7,260 nucleotides of DNA. Origin: an uncultured beta proteobacterium (GTDB lineage: Bacteria; Pseudomonadota; Gammaproteobacteria; Burkholderiales; Burkholderiaceae_C). The notes under the pieces were generated by a model that saw nothing but the letters and a program-made list of their open reading frames with translations, was not told the DNA's origin and made no database searches. This document shows positions 1-6,502 of the stretch, in pieces. Each line of letters opens with the position of its first letter. The stretch's first letter is position 1. The position numbers and the translations under genes are program-made. Location of the stretch: NCBI GenBank assembly GCA_903958915.1, contig CAJBVC010000840.1, forward strand, positions 1 to 7,260. The letters are read 5' to 3'.

Positions 1-2
1 GG

Positions 3-560
3 GAAAAGAGTTTGCAGCGCTGCACCAACATCCGCGAGGCAACCCAGCGCATGACCGACATGATGGATGAGTTCTTGTCGGCGGACCGTGTCGGCACCGC
101 ACTGCAGCTGAACCCGAGCACGCTTGAGCCCAGGCAATTCATGCACGCGCTGGCGGCCGAGTGGGAGGGCGAACGACTGGCGCTGCATTTCAATCAGCTG
201 CCTGCCAGCTTTGTCGGCGATGCGGGCTTGCTGCGGGTGGCGGTGCGCAATCTGATCGCCAACGCAATTCAACATTCACCGGCCACAGTGCCGGTGCGGA
301 TAACGGTGCAAGGCACGCCTGACGGTGGACTTGCCATCAGCGTGCAGGATGAGGGCGCAGGCATTCCCGCAGATGAAATACCCAAGCTGTTTCAAAAGTA
401 TTTTCGGGGGCGGGGTGCCCAAGGGCAACCGGGCGCGGGCTTGGGGCTTTACCTGGTTGAAAGTATCGCGGTGTTGCACGGTGGCGCAGTGCACGTGGAG
501 AGTGCATTGACTAAGGGCACCACACTGATACTGACACTGCCCTGTTCACGATTGGTCTAG
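3..560 (+). CDS. Sensor histidine kinase, C-terminal part (5' truncated by window edge)
   Basis: The frame is open from the first bases of the window, so this is the 3' end of a longer gene; the TTG at 12 is not its true start. Counting residues from that TTG, residues 8-27 look like the second helix of a HisKA dimerisation domain. A HATPase_c domain follows: N-box around 79-88 (NLIANAIQHS, Mg-binding Asn84), G1 box DEGAGI at 113-118, F-box-like KLFQKYF at 125-131, and G2 box GAGLGL at 141-146. The protein ends in a typical terminal strand (GTTLILTLP) with no receiver domain. The phospho-accepting histidine and sensor region lie outside the window. In this family the domain binds ATP and phosphorylates that histidine, which then passes the phosphate to a response regulator. 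The signal and partner cannot be told from here. The neighbour at 660 is convergent and so not in the same operon. Confidence 0.93.
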   Translation, partial: EKSLQRCTNIREATQRMTDMMDEFLSADRVGTALQLNPSTLEPRQFMHALAAEWEGERLALHFNQLPASFVGDAGLLRVAVRNLIANAIQHSPATVPVRITVQGTPDGGLAISVQDEGAGIPADEIPKLFQKYFRGRGAQGQPGAGLGLYLVESIAVLHGGAVHVESALTKGTTLILTLPCSRLV

Positions 561-659
561 CGCAATTGAAAAAACCCGCATAGCGCCCCGCTTGAAATAG
601 CCCGAGGGCTTGCGTGAAGCGAGGCGTTTTCATGACCGGCAAGGCTAGCTTGCCCATGC
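561..659. terminator. Convergent intergenic region with a possible terminator for the - strand gene
   Basis: These 99 bases separate the stops of two convergent genes. Read on the - strand downstream of the GH8 gene there is a small inverted repeat (AGCCC-TC-GGGCT at 610-599), then a GC-rich block and a run of six T (574-569 on the - strand). The T run is what a rho-independent terminator would need, but the hairpin directly before it is weak and the better inverted repeat is about 25 bases upstream of the T run. I see no gene in this stretch. A terminator function is an inference. Confidence 0.3.
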
Positions 660-1691
660 TCACAGCCCCCGTTCGGCGATGGCCAGTTTGGTCAACAGCA
701 ACAGGCTTGCCGAGTAATACCCTTGTGTTCGGTCCAGCGCGGGAAGCTGATTCGCATTGAACCCCGGCACACCCAGAGTGAACTGGGCAATGCCGCGCAT
801 GCCCACAGTGGCATTTGTCGTGTCCAGGGTGTTGTCCACCACGTTCGTCCATGCGGGTACAAAGCTTGTGACCTGGAATTGCCCCCAGAAGTTCTGAAAC
901 GGCAGCAACAGCGCGGGCGTGTCGACCTTGCCCCACAGCATGTACAGGGGAACCCGTACCGCCGCGTAGCCAAAGCGCATGTTGTCGTAGGGCGTCAACG
1001 TGGTGCCCGCCATCATCAGATCCGGTGGCAGACCCCAGCGGCCGAATCGGGCCTGGTTCAACAAGGCAACACCGCTGGCCTTCAAGGCCGCCCAGTCGGT
1101 CGATGGGTCCGCCGTCGCCAACTCATTGAACGCCGGGAACAACCAATAGGACAAGTTGAGTACCGGCCCCTGCGTCTTTTCAAACCCCACCGCTCCCGGC
1201 AGCAGTACCACACCACGGCTGGTGGTGCGTAACAGCTTGCCTCGGACAGCGAGCAAGATATCCTTGGCAGCAGCCATATGGACAGGCTCATTCCACTTGC
1301 GCGAAGCCCGCACCAAAGCCCACGCAACGAAGACATCGCCATCGGTTGCGTTGTTGGTGTCGGTCACGCCGGTACCCGGCACCCAACTCCAGGCCAGGAG
1401 CTTGTCCGACCGAATCTGCAGGTTGGCTTGGGTCCACTTCCAGACCGCGTCGAACGTGGCGCGGTCGTTGTTTTGTACCGCCAGCAGCATGGTCACGCCC
1501 TGCCCCTCCGAGTGACTCATCCCTGCGTTACCCGTGTCAATTACACGTCCATCGGTTTGCACGAAAAGCGACTTGAACACCTGCCAATCGGTCTCAGCGG
1601 GCACACCAGACGATCCACCCCCGCCGCACGACAACAGGAATGGCAGCAGCGCCAACATCAGCCAGCGTGGGAAAATTGTTGCTATGCGCAT
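660..1691 (-). CDS. Predicted GH8 (endoglucanase-type) lipoprotein with altered catalytic base position
   Basis: The 343-residue product starts at the ATG at 1691. This start gives a lipoprotein signal peptide: basic start, hydrophobic stretch, lipobox LLSC with Cys22, then a Gly/Ser-rich linker. An in-frame GTG at 1781 would add 30 residues in front of that signal and is less likely. The rest matches glycoside hydrolase family 8 by eye. SHSEGQG at 59-65 carries Glu62, the expected general acid. ATDGD at 116-120 begins a near match to the GH8 PROSITE signature. NLSYWLFPAF (179-188), WGLPPDLM and C-terminal YYSASLLLL also fit. GH8 enzymes cut beta-1,4 glucans, xylan or chitosan, and bacterial cellulose operons carry one (BcsZ). 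At the usual FGYDAVRVP motif this protein reads FGYAAVRVP, with Ala243 where the base Asp is expected. It is probably anchored to a membrane facing the periplasm or the surface. No cellulose synthase genes are nearby. The family is fairly sure; activity is doubtful. Confidence 0.85.
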   Translation of the reverse strand: MRIATIFPRWLMLALLPFLLSCGGGGSSGVPAETDWQVFKSLFVQTDGRVIDTGNAGMSHSEGQGVTMLLAVQNNDRATFDAVWKWTQANLQIRSDKLLAWSWVPGTGVTDTNNATDGDVFVAWALVRASRKWNEPVHMAAAKDILLAVRGKLLRTTSRGVVLLPGAVGFEKTQGPVLNLSYWLFPAFNELATADPSTDWAALKASGVALLNQARFGRWGLPPDLMMAGTTLTPYDNMRFGYAAVRVPLYMLWGKVDTPALLLPFQNFWGQFQVTSFVPAWTNVVDNTLDTTNATVGMRGIAQFTLGVPGFNANQLPALDRTQGYYSASLLLLTKLAIAERGL

Positions 1692-1833
1692 GGTCTGACC
1701 CGCCTGTGAAAGAACTTTGTCCGATTTCTGAAGAACAATGTACACCAGCCAGTGGCAACACAGGCCTTTCGACGCACACACCTTAAACTTCTACCCTTTT
1801 TGAATCATTTCACTCACCACAGAACGGATCACC
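1692..1833. promoter_or_regulatory. Divergent intergenic region between the GH8 gene and the ABC importer operon
   Basis: The two genes are transcribed away from each other from this 142-base gap, so promoters for both should lie here. It is richer in A and T than the flanking genes, notably at 1784-1810. I could not find a convincing -35/-10 pair on either strand. TAAACT at 1784-1789 is a four-of-six match to a -10 box, but no good -35 sits at the right distance. There is no clear operator palindrome; TTCT-GA-AGAA is only a short one. The role is inferred from gene arrangement. Confidence 0.45.
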
Positions 1834-3024
1834 ATGCTTAGCCTCTCTTCCCGTTTCCTGCGCCATACCTTCATTGCAACGGCGGCTTTGCTGGCGCTGG
1901 GCGCGCACGCTCAAGCCACTGTCAAAGTGGGCTTGCTCAGCACCCTGTCGGGCCCAGGCGCCGGCCTGGGAGTGGATATTCGGGACGGATTCCAGTTGGC
2001 CGTGAAACTCGCGGGCGGAAAGTTCGGTGGGCAGGCGGTTGAAGTCATCGTCGCAGACGACCAGGCCAGCCCCGATGTGGGACGGCAAACGGCGGACCGT
2101 CTGGTCAAACGTGACAAGGTGGACTTCATGACCGGCGTGGTCTTCTCCAATGTGATGCTGGCCGTTGGCACTCCCACATTCCAGTCGCAAACCTATTACA
2201 TCAGTGCCAATGCCGGCCCTTCACAGTACGCGGGCGAACAATGCAATCCGTTTTTCTTCAGCGCGTCTTACCAAAACGACAATATGCACGAGGCGGCGGG
2301 CCAGGTGGTCACTGAAAAGGGCTTCAAACGTGTGGCCGTGATCGCGCCCAACTACCCGGCAGGCAAGGATGCCATCACCGGTTTCAAACGATTCTTCAAA
2401 GGCGACGTTATCTCCGAGGCACTTCCCGCCCTGAACCAGCTCAACTTTGGCACTGAAATCGCCCAGTTGCGGGCTGCCAAACCCGAAGCGGTCTACATTT
2501 TTCTGCCCGGCGGCATGGGAATTAACTTTATCAAGCAGTTTGTCGGTGCCGGGCTCTCAAAAGACATGACCCTGTTTGGTCCCGGCTTCTCGGGTGACGA
2601 GGATGTGATCAAGGCCGTGGGCGAGCCCATGCTGGGCATGTTCAACACCACACAATGGGCGCACGACATGGACAATGCCGCGAATCGGAAGTTCGTGATG
2701 GAGTTCGAGAAGGAATACGGTCGCCTGCCAACGATGTATGCGGCCCAGGGCTACGATGCTGCGCAGTTGATCGACTCCGCTGTGCGTGATACCAAGGGCA
2801 AGCTCGATGACAAGGCCGCCGTGCGCAAGGCACTGATGGCCGCCAATTTCAAATCGGTGCGCGGTGAGTTCAAGTTCAACAAGAACCAGTTCCCGATACA
2901 GAACTACTACCTGCGCATGGTCGGCAAGGATTCCAAAGGCCGCCTGACCAACCGCCTGCTCGGCGCACCGGTACTGAAGAACCACAGCGACGCCTACGCT
3001 GCCAGTTGCAAGATGCCCGCGTAG
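1834..3024 (+). CDS. ABC importer periplasmic binding protein, branched-chain amino acid / aromatic acid type (Peripla_BP_6)
   Basis: This 396-residue protein would capture the solute in the periplasm and hand it to the permeases encoded next. A Sec signal peptide is clear: basic start (RFLRH), hydrophobic core at about 12-23, and cleavage after AHA (26) or AQA (28). The mature part begins TVKVGLLSTLSGPGAGLG, the usual opening of type I (Leu/Ile/Val-binding) folds. ADDQASPDVG (74-83), FMTGVVFSNVMLAV (98-111) and YISANAGPSQ (122-131) line the expected cleft region. The FSNV and SANAGPSQ wording reminds me of the branch linked to aromatic acid uptake (Nba-like) more than classical LivK, so the ligand is uncertain. 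Only two cysteines remain in the mature chain, Cys137 and Cys392, and may form a disulfide. The start has a weak ribosome site (GGA about 5 bases upstream). It is first in the operon, 31 bases before the LivH-type gene. Confidence 0.93.
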   Translation: MLSLSSRFLRHTFIATAALLALGAHAQATVKVGLLSTLSGPGAGLGVDIRDGFQLAVKLAGGKFGGQAVEVIVADDQASPDVGRQTADRLVKRDKVDFMTGVVFSNVMLAVGTPTFQSQTYYISANAGPSQYAGEQCNPFFFSASYQNDNMHEAAGQVVTEKGFKRVAVIAPNYPAGKDAITGFKRFFKGDVISEALPALNQLNFGTEIAQLRAAKPEAVYIFLPGGMGINFIKQFVGAGLSKDMTLFGPGFSGDEDVIKAVGEPMLGMFNTTQWAHDMDNAANRKFVMEFEKEYGRLPTMYAAQGYDAAQLIDSAVRDTKGKLDDKAAVRKALMAANFKSVRGEFKFNKNQFPIQNYYLRMVGKDSKGRLTNRLLGAPVLKNHSDAYAASCKMPA

Positions 3025-3036
3025 TGCCCTGCTACG
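3020..3036 (+). repeat. Small hairpin at the stop codon of the binding protein gene
   Basis: CGTAG at 3020-3024, which contains the stop codon, is complementary to CTACG at 3032-3036 across a 7-base loop, with a possible extra G-U pair outside. There is no T run, so it is not a typical terminator. In many binding-protein-dependent operons a hairpin after the first gene protects its mRNA and lowers read-through into the permease genes; this one is placed correctly for that but is short and may be chance. Confidence 0.3.
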
Positions 3037-3055
3037 TTGGACGGCACGAGCGCCT

Positions 3056-3976
3056 GTGAACACGATTCTGGTACTGGAGCAGGCGCTCAATGGGCTGCAG
3101 TTCGGCTTGATGTTGTTCCTGCTGGCTGCCGGCCTGACGCTGGTGTTTGGCATCATGGACATGATCAACCTGGCGCATGGTTCTCTGTACATGGTTGGCG
3201 CCTACCTGATAGCGACCCTGACCACCGTGCTCGGCAATTTCTGGTGGGGCCTGGGCCTGGGCGTGATGGGCGCTGCCCTGTTTGGTGTGGTGCTGGAAAT
3301 CAGTATTCTGCGACGCCTGTACCAGCGCGATCATCTCTCTCAGGTGCTTGGCACGTTTGCCATCATGTTGATGTGCAACGAATCCGTGCGCCTGCTGTGG
3401 GGCTCGCAGCCGGTTCCGCTCAACCCACCGCCAGCACTCTCAGGCCCGGTAGAACTCTTTCCCGGCTTTTCGTATTCCTCCTACGGCCTGTTCATCATCG
3501 CGGTCGGCTTGCTGGTGGCGGGCCTGTTGTACCTGCTGATCACGCGTACGCGCGTTGGCATGCAGGTGCGCGCGGGTGCCTCCAACCGGGACATGGCGCT
3601 GGCTATGGGTGTGAATGTGCGCAGCCTTTTTTCGGGGGTTTTTGCTGTTGGGGCCGCGCTGTGTGGTCTGGCCGGCGGCATGCTGGGCCCCATGCTCGCG
3701 GTGCAGGTCGGTATGGGCGAGAGCATCCTGATCCTGGCCTTTGTCGTCATCGTGATAGGAGGCATCGGCTCGGTGCGCGGAGCCTTCCTTGGAGCCCTGA
3801 TCATTGGAGTAATTGATACAGCGGGCCGCACCTTAATCCCTGTGCTGTTTGCTTCACTGATGACACCGGAAGCTGCTGCCAATGCGGCTCCCGCCGTGGC
3901 ATCCATCATGATCTACCTGTTGATGGCGACGGTTCTGTTCATTCGCCCCCGAGGGTTGTTTCCCGCCCATGGTTGA
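3056..3976 (+). CDS. livH: LivH-type ABC importer permease
   Basis: This 306-residue inner-membrane protein is one of two permease subunits that form the solute channel. Family marks are the N-terminal LNGLQFGLMLFLLAAGLTLVFGIMDMINLAHG region (11-42), with the conserved INLAHGSLYMVGAY at 37-50. The cytoplasmic coupling segment RTRVGMQVRAGASNRDMALA is at 164-183, the loop VIVIGGIGSVRGAFLGALIIG at 231-251, and the C-terminus LFIRPRGLFP at 294-303. The hydrophobicity pattern fits about eight membrane segments, and the length is normal for LivH. The start is a GTG; it gives the expected N-terminus, and a later ATG would cut into the first helix. The ribosome site is poor, which may keep output below that of the binding protein. 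A second frame open over 3037-3816 is a shadow. The symbol denotes family, not proven Leu/Ile/Val specificity. Confidence 0.94.
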   Translation: MNTILVLEQALNGLQFGLMLFLLAAGLTLVFGIMDMINLAHGSLYMVGAYLIATLTTVLGNFWWGLGLGVMGAALFGVVLEISILRRLYQRDHLSQVLGTFAIMLMCNESVRLLWGSQPVPLNPPPALSGPVELFPGFSYSSYGLFIIAVGLLVAGLLYLLITRTRVGMQVRAGASNRDMALAMGVNVRSLFSGVFAVGAALCGLAGGMLGPMLAVQVGMGESILILAFVVIVIGGIGSVRGAFLGALIIGVIDTAGRTLIPVLFASLMTPEAAANAAPAVASIMIYLLMATVLFIRPRGLFPAHG

Positions 3977-4006
3977 AACCGGTCTGTCAGTTTCAAATCA
4001 CGCCGC

Positions 4007-4990
4007 ATGACGCCACAGCAGGCCGTACCTCGCAAGCCGGACAGCATTCTGGACCATGCACTGCACTGGCGCCTGACGGCGTCGGTGCTGGCACTACTGG
4101 TGTTATTTCCATTCATTGCAAGTGCCACCGGCACCGATTTTTATCTATCCCTGGCCAGTCGTATCCTCATCTTTGCACTCGCCGCAAGCAGCCTGAATCT
4201 GATTCTTGGCTTCGGTGGCATGGTGAGTTTTGGCCACGCCGCATTCGTGGGCCTGGGGGCGTACACCGTGGCCATCTGCATGCAAGCGGGAATCGTCAGT
4301 GCCTGGATTGCCTGGCCATTGGCCATGCTGGTTGGTGCGGGTTTCGCGCTGGTCATTGGCGCCATCAGTCTGCGCACCCAGGGGGTGTACTTCATCATGA
4401 TCACACTGGCCTTTGCCCAGATGCTCTTCTATCTTGTGACTTCCTTCAAGGCCTACGGGGGAGATGACGGCATACCCCTGCCCGGTCGGTCCACCGTGGG
4501 CCTGGGGCTTGATCTTGCGAATGACCGCGTCTTCTACTATGTCGTGCTCGGCATACTGGCGCTGACCCTGGTGGCAGTGGCGCGCCTGCTCAACGCCCGC
4601 TTTGGCCATGTACTGCAGGCCATTCGTGAAAACGAGGTGCGCATGGCAGCCATTGGATTTCCGGTATTTCGGTTCAAGCTGGTGGCATTCACACTGGCCG
4701 GCGCGCTGGCAGGGCTGGCGGGTGCCCTGCTTGCCAATCTGGGCGGATTCGTGAGTCCGGCCCTGATGCAGTGGAGCCAGTCGGGCATGCTCATGATCAT
4801 GGTCATTCTCGGCGGTGTTGGCTATCTCTACGGAGGTCTTCTGGGTGCCGCCTTCTTTCTACTCCTGGAAGAGTTGCTAACGCACTTCACCATTCACTGG
4901 CAACTCGGGCTTGGAGCGGTGCTGCTGCTGGTGGTTCTGGTGGCGCCAAACGGGTTGGCAAGCCTGGCCAGGGTGGGCAGACGCACATGA
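4007..4990 (+). CDS. livM: LivM-type ABC importer permease
   Basis: This 327-residue protein is the second permease subunit and would pair with the LivH-type protein in the inner membrane. The hallmark SLNLILGFGGMVSFGHAAF at 62-80 and GLGAY at 82-86 are present, then LRTQGVYFIMITLAFAQM (122-139), the conserved GGDDG at 151-155, and the coupling segment LQAIRENEVRMAAIG at 203-217. The C-terminal part has VILGGVGYLYGGLLGAAFF (266-284). About nine or ten hydrophobic segments can be seen, and the length is usual for LivM without a fused ATPase. The ATG lies 30 bases after the livH stop and has no strong ribosome site. The end overlaps the next gene by four bases (ATGA), showing tight coupling. 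The symbol denotes family only. Confidence 0.94.
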   Translation: MTPQQAVPRKPDSILDHALHWRLTASVLALLVLFPFIASATGTDFYLSLASRILIFALAASSLNLILGFGGMVSFGHAAFVGLGAYTVAICMQAGIVSAWIAWPLAMLVGAGFALVIGAISLRTQGVYFIMITLAFAQMLFYLVTSFKAYGGDDGIPLPGRSTVGLGLDLANDRVFYYVVLGILALTLVAVARLLNARFGHVLQAIRENEVRMAAIGFPVFRFKLVAFTLAGALAGLAGALLANLGGFVSPALMQWSQSGMLMIMVILGGVGYLYGGLLGAAFFLLLEELLTHFTIHWQLGLGAVLLLVVLVAPNGLASLARVGRRT

Positions 4991-5763
4991 GTTCCGTATT
5001 GCTCCGCGTCGAACGACTGGTCAAGCGCTTTGGTGGGTTGACGGCGACCGATCACGCGCACCTGACGGTGGAGCAAGGCTCGATCCACGCCGTTATTGGC
5101 CCCAACGGTGCCGGCAAGACGACTCTGATCCACCAGATTTCCGGCGCCTTGCAGCCTGATGAAGGGGTGATTCAATTTGATGGTTGCGACGTCACTGCCA
5201 TGCCTATGCACCGGCGCGCCCGCATCGGCTTGGTTCGCTCGTACCAGATTACGAGCATCTTCAAGCGCCTGTCGGTACTGGACAATATCGCACTGGCGGT
5301 ACAGGCCCGCACTGGCAGCAGTTTTCGGTTTTGGCAACCTGCGCGCTCCAATCGTGAACGTTACGCCCAGGCCACTGCGCTGGCCGAACGGATAGGGCTT
5401 GGGTCGCGCCTGCATACGATTGCTGCCTCCCTGTCGCACGGCGAGCAGCGACAGCTGGAGCTCGGCCTGGCATTGGCGACGCGTCCCAAACTGCTGTTGC
5501 TGGACGAGCCAATGGCCGGCATGGGTCTGGATGAGTCGAAAACCATGGTAGACCTGCTGCAAGGACTGCGCGGCGAACTGACCATCCTGCTGGTCGAGCA
5601 CGATATGGACGCGGTATTTCGCCTGGCGGATACCGTTTCAACACTGGTCTACGGCACGGTGATTGCCAGCGGCAGCCCGCAGCAGATCAAGGACAACCCC
5701 GAAGTTCAGCGTGCCTATCTGGGTGAGGATGTCACTGTGGACAGTTGCGCAGTGGCGCAGTGA
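4987..5763 (+). CDS. livG: LivG-type ABC importer ATPase with intact motifs
   Basis: This 258-residue cytoplasmic ATPase would power import together with the LivF-type protein. All catalytic motifs are present: Walker A GPNGAGKTT at 38-46 (Lys44), Q-loop Gln87 in RSYQIT, signature LSHGEQ at 149-154, Walker B LLLLDEP at 169-175 with catalytic Glu174, and H-loop His205 in VEHDMD. The tail EVQRAYLGED (239-248) is typical of LivG. The frame is open upstream to 4771, but the ATG at 4987 is preferred because it gives the normal N-terminus and overlaps the livM stop as ATGA, a common arrangement for translational coupling. The signature His151 is a mild variant of the usual Gly or Tyr. Confidence in the family is high; the transported substrate is not known. 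Confidence 0.95.
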   Translation: MSSVLLRVERLVKRFGGLTATDHAHLTVEQGSIHAVIGPNGAGKTTLIHQISGALQPDEGVIQFDGCDVTAMPMHRRARIGLVRSYQITSIFKRLSVLDNIALAVQARTGSSFRFWQPARSNRERYAQATALAERIGLGSRLHTIAASLSHGEQRQLELGLALATRPKLLLLDEPMAGMGLDESKTMVDLLQGLRGELTILLVEHDMDAVFRLADTVSTLVYGTVIASGSPQQIKDNPEVQRAYLGEDVTVDSCAVAQ

Positions 5764-5773
5764 GGGATAGGGC
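5762..5773 (+). promoter_or_regulatory. Ribosome binding site of the LivF-type gene
   Basis: GAGGGA at 5762-5767 overlaps the livG stop codon and ends six bases before the ATG at 5774. It is the best Shine-Dalgarno match in the operon and fixes the livF start. Its strength argues that the unusual ATPase downstream is translated well. Confidence 0.6.
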
Positions 5774-6496
5774 ATGCACACCAGCACAGAAACGCTGCTC
5801 GAAGTGGACGATCTTCACACCTCCTATGGCAACAGCCAGGTCCTGTTTGGACTCAGTCTGAAGATGAAGCCCGGTGAAACGGCTACGCTTTTAGGGCGCA
5901 CTGGCATGGGGACAACCACCACCGTGCGGTCAATTCTTGGACTGGTACGCGCCACGCGGGGAACGGTGCGTTTTCGCGGGGAACGCATCGACCACCTGAG
6001 CACCGACCGCATCGGGCGCATGGGCATCGCGGTCGTGCCGGAGGGCCGCATGATATTTGCCAACCTGTCGGTCGAAGAAAACCTCCGCGCGTTTAGCGCA
6101 AACCGTAACCACAGCCAGGACCCCTGGACGCTGGAGCGTGTATACGACCTGTTTCCACGCCTCAAGGAGCGCCGGCAAAACATGGGTAACCAGATCTCCG
6201 GTGGCGAGCAGCAAATGCTGGCCATTGGGCGCGCACTGTCGACCAACCCGCATCTGCTCATCCTGGACGAAGCCACCGAAGGATTGGCGCCGCTGATTCG
6301 GGAGGACATCTGGCATTGCCTGGCCACCCTGCGCTCGCATGGTCAGAGCATTCTGGTGATTGACAAGTACGTGCAGAAGCTGTTGACCCTGGCCGATCAG
6401 CACACCGTGATGGAGCGCGGCCGGGTGGTATGGCAAGGCAACTCCGACGAGTTGGGAGCCAGTCCCGATATCTGGCACCGCTACATCGGCGTTTGA
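5774..6496 (+). CDS. livF: LivF-type ABC importer ATPase with a degenerate Walker A (Lys to Thr)
   Basis: This 240-residue protein is the second ATPase subunit, last in the operon, 10 bases after livG. Family marks are VVPEGRMIFANLSVEENL (87-104), where LivF proteins have Glu at the Q-loop, signature ISGGEQ at 141-146, and Walker B LLILDEATEG at 161-170 with catalytic Glu166. Walker A reads GRTGMGTTT at 41-49 where the family has GRNGxGKTT: the invariant lysine is Thr47 (codon ACA, 5912-5914), and the usual Asn is Thr43. The H-loop position reads VIDKYV at 195-200, so no His or the Gln common in LivF; I recall a VxDKNV wording from related Burkholderiales proteins. The reading frame is full length and uninterrupted. 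Loss of the lysine normally removes ATP binding or hydrolysis, so this subunit may be structural, with its composite ATP site inactive. A base-call error or recent mutation is an alternative, since Lys AAA to Thr ACA is one base. Confidence 0.93.
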   Translation: MHTSTETLLEVDDLHTSYGNSQVLFGLSLKMKPGETATLLGRTGMGTTTTVRSILGLVRATRGTVRFRGERIDHLSTDRIGRMGIAVVPEGRMIFANLSVEENLRAFSANRNHSQDPWTLERVYDLFPRLKERRQNMGNQISGGEQQMLAIGRALSTNPHLLILDEATEGLAPLIREDIWHCLATLRSHGQSILVIDKYVQKLLTLADQHTVMERGRVVWQGNSDELGASPDIWHRYIGV

Positions 6497-6502
6497 GTCC
6501 GG

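Noticed and set aside
723..1232. A 169-residue + strand open frame opposite the GH8 gene
   Set aside because: Its composition (many Arg, Gln, Gly) is that of an antisense shadow, and the - strand frame matches GH8 motifs along its length.
1692..1781. A GTG start at 1781 for the GH8 gene
   Set aside because: The extra 30 residues would sit in front of a clean lipoprotein signal peptide starting at 1691.
2557..3192. A 211-residue open frame on the - strand opposite the binding protein and livH
   Set aside because: It spans two real genes on the other strand and has no recognisable domain; long antisense frames are common in GC-rich DNA.
3037..3816. A 259-residue open frame on the + strand over livH
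   Set aside because: It is a shadow frame, rich in Arg, Gly and His, with no family motifs, while the LivH frame is clearly coding.
4771..4986. An N-terminal extension of LivG by 72 residues from an upstream start in the same frame
   Set aside because: It would overlap almost a quarter of livM, its sequence has no LivG character, and the ATG at 4987 gives the normal family N-terminus and an ATGA overlap.
5774..6496. Calling livF a pseudogene because of the Walker A change
   Set aside because: The frame is complete, the length is normal, other motifs are kept and the ribosome site is good; a missing lysine alone does not show that the gene is dead.
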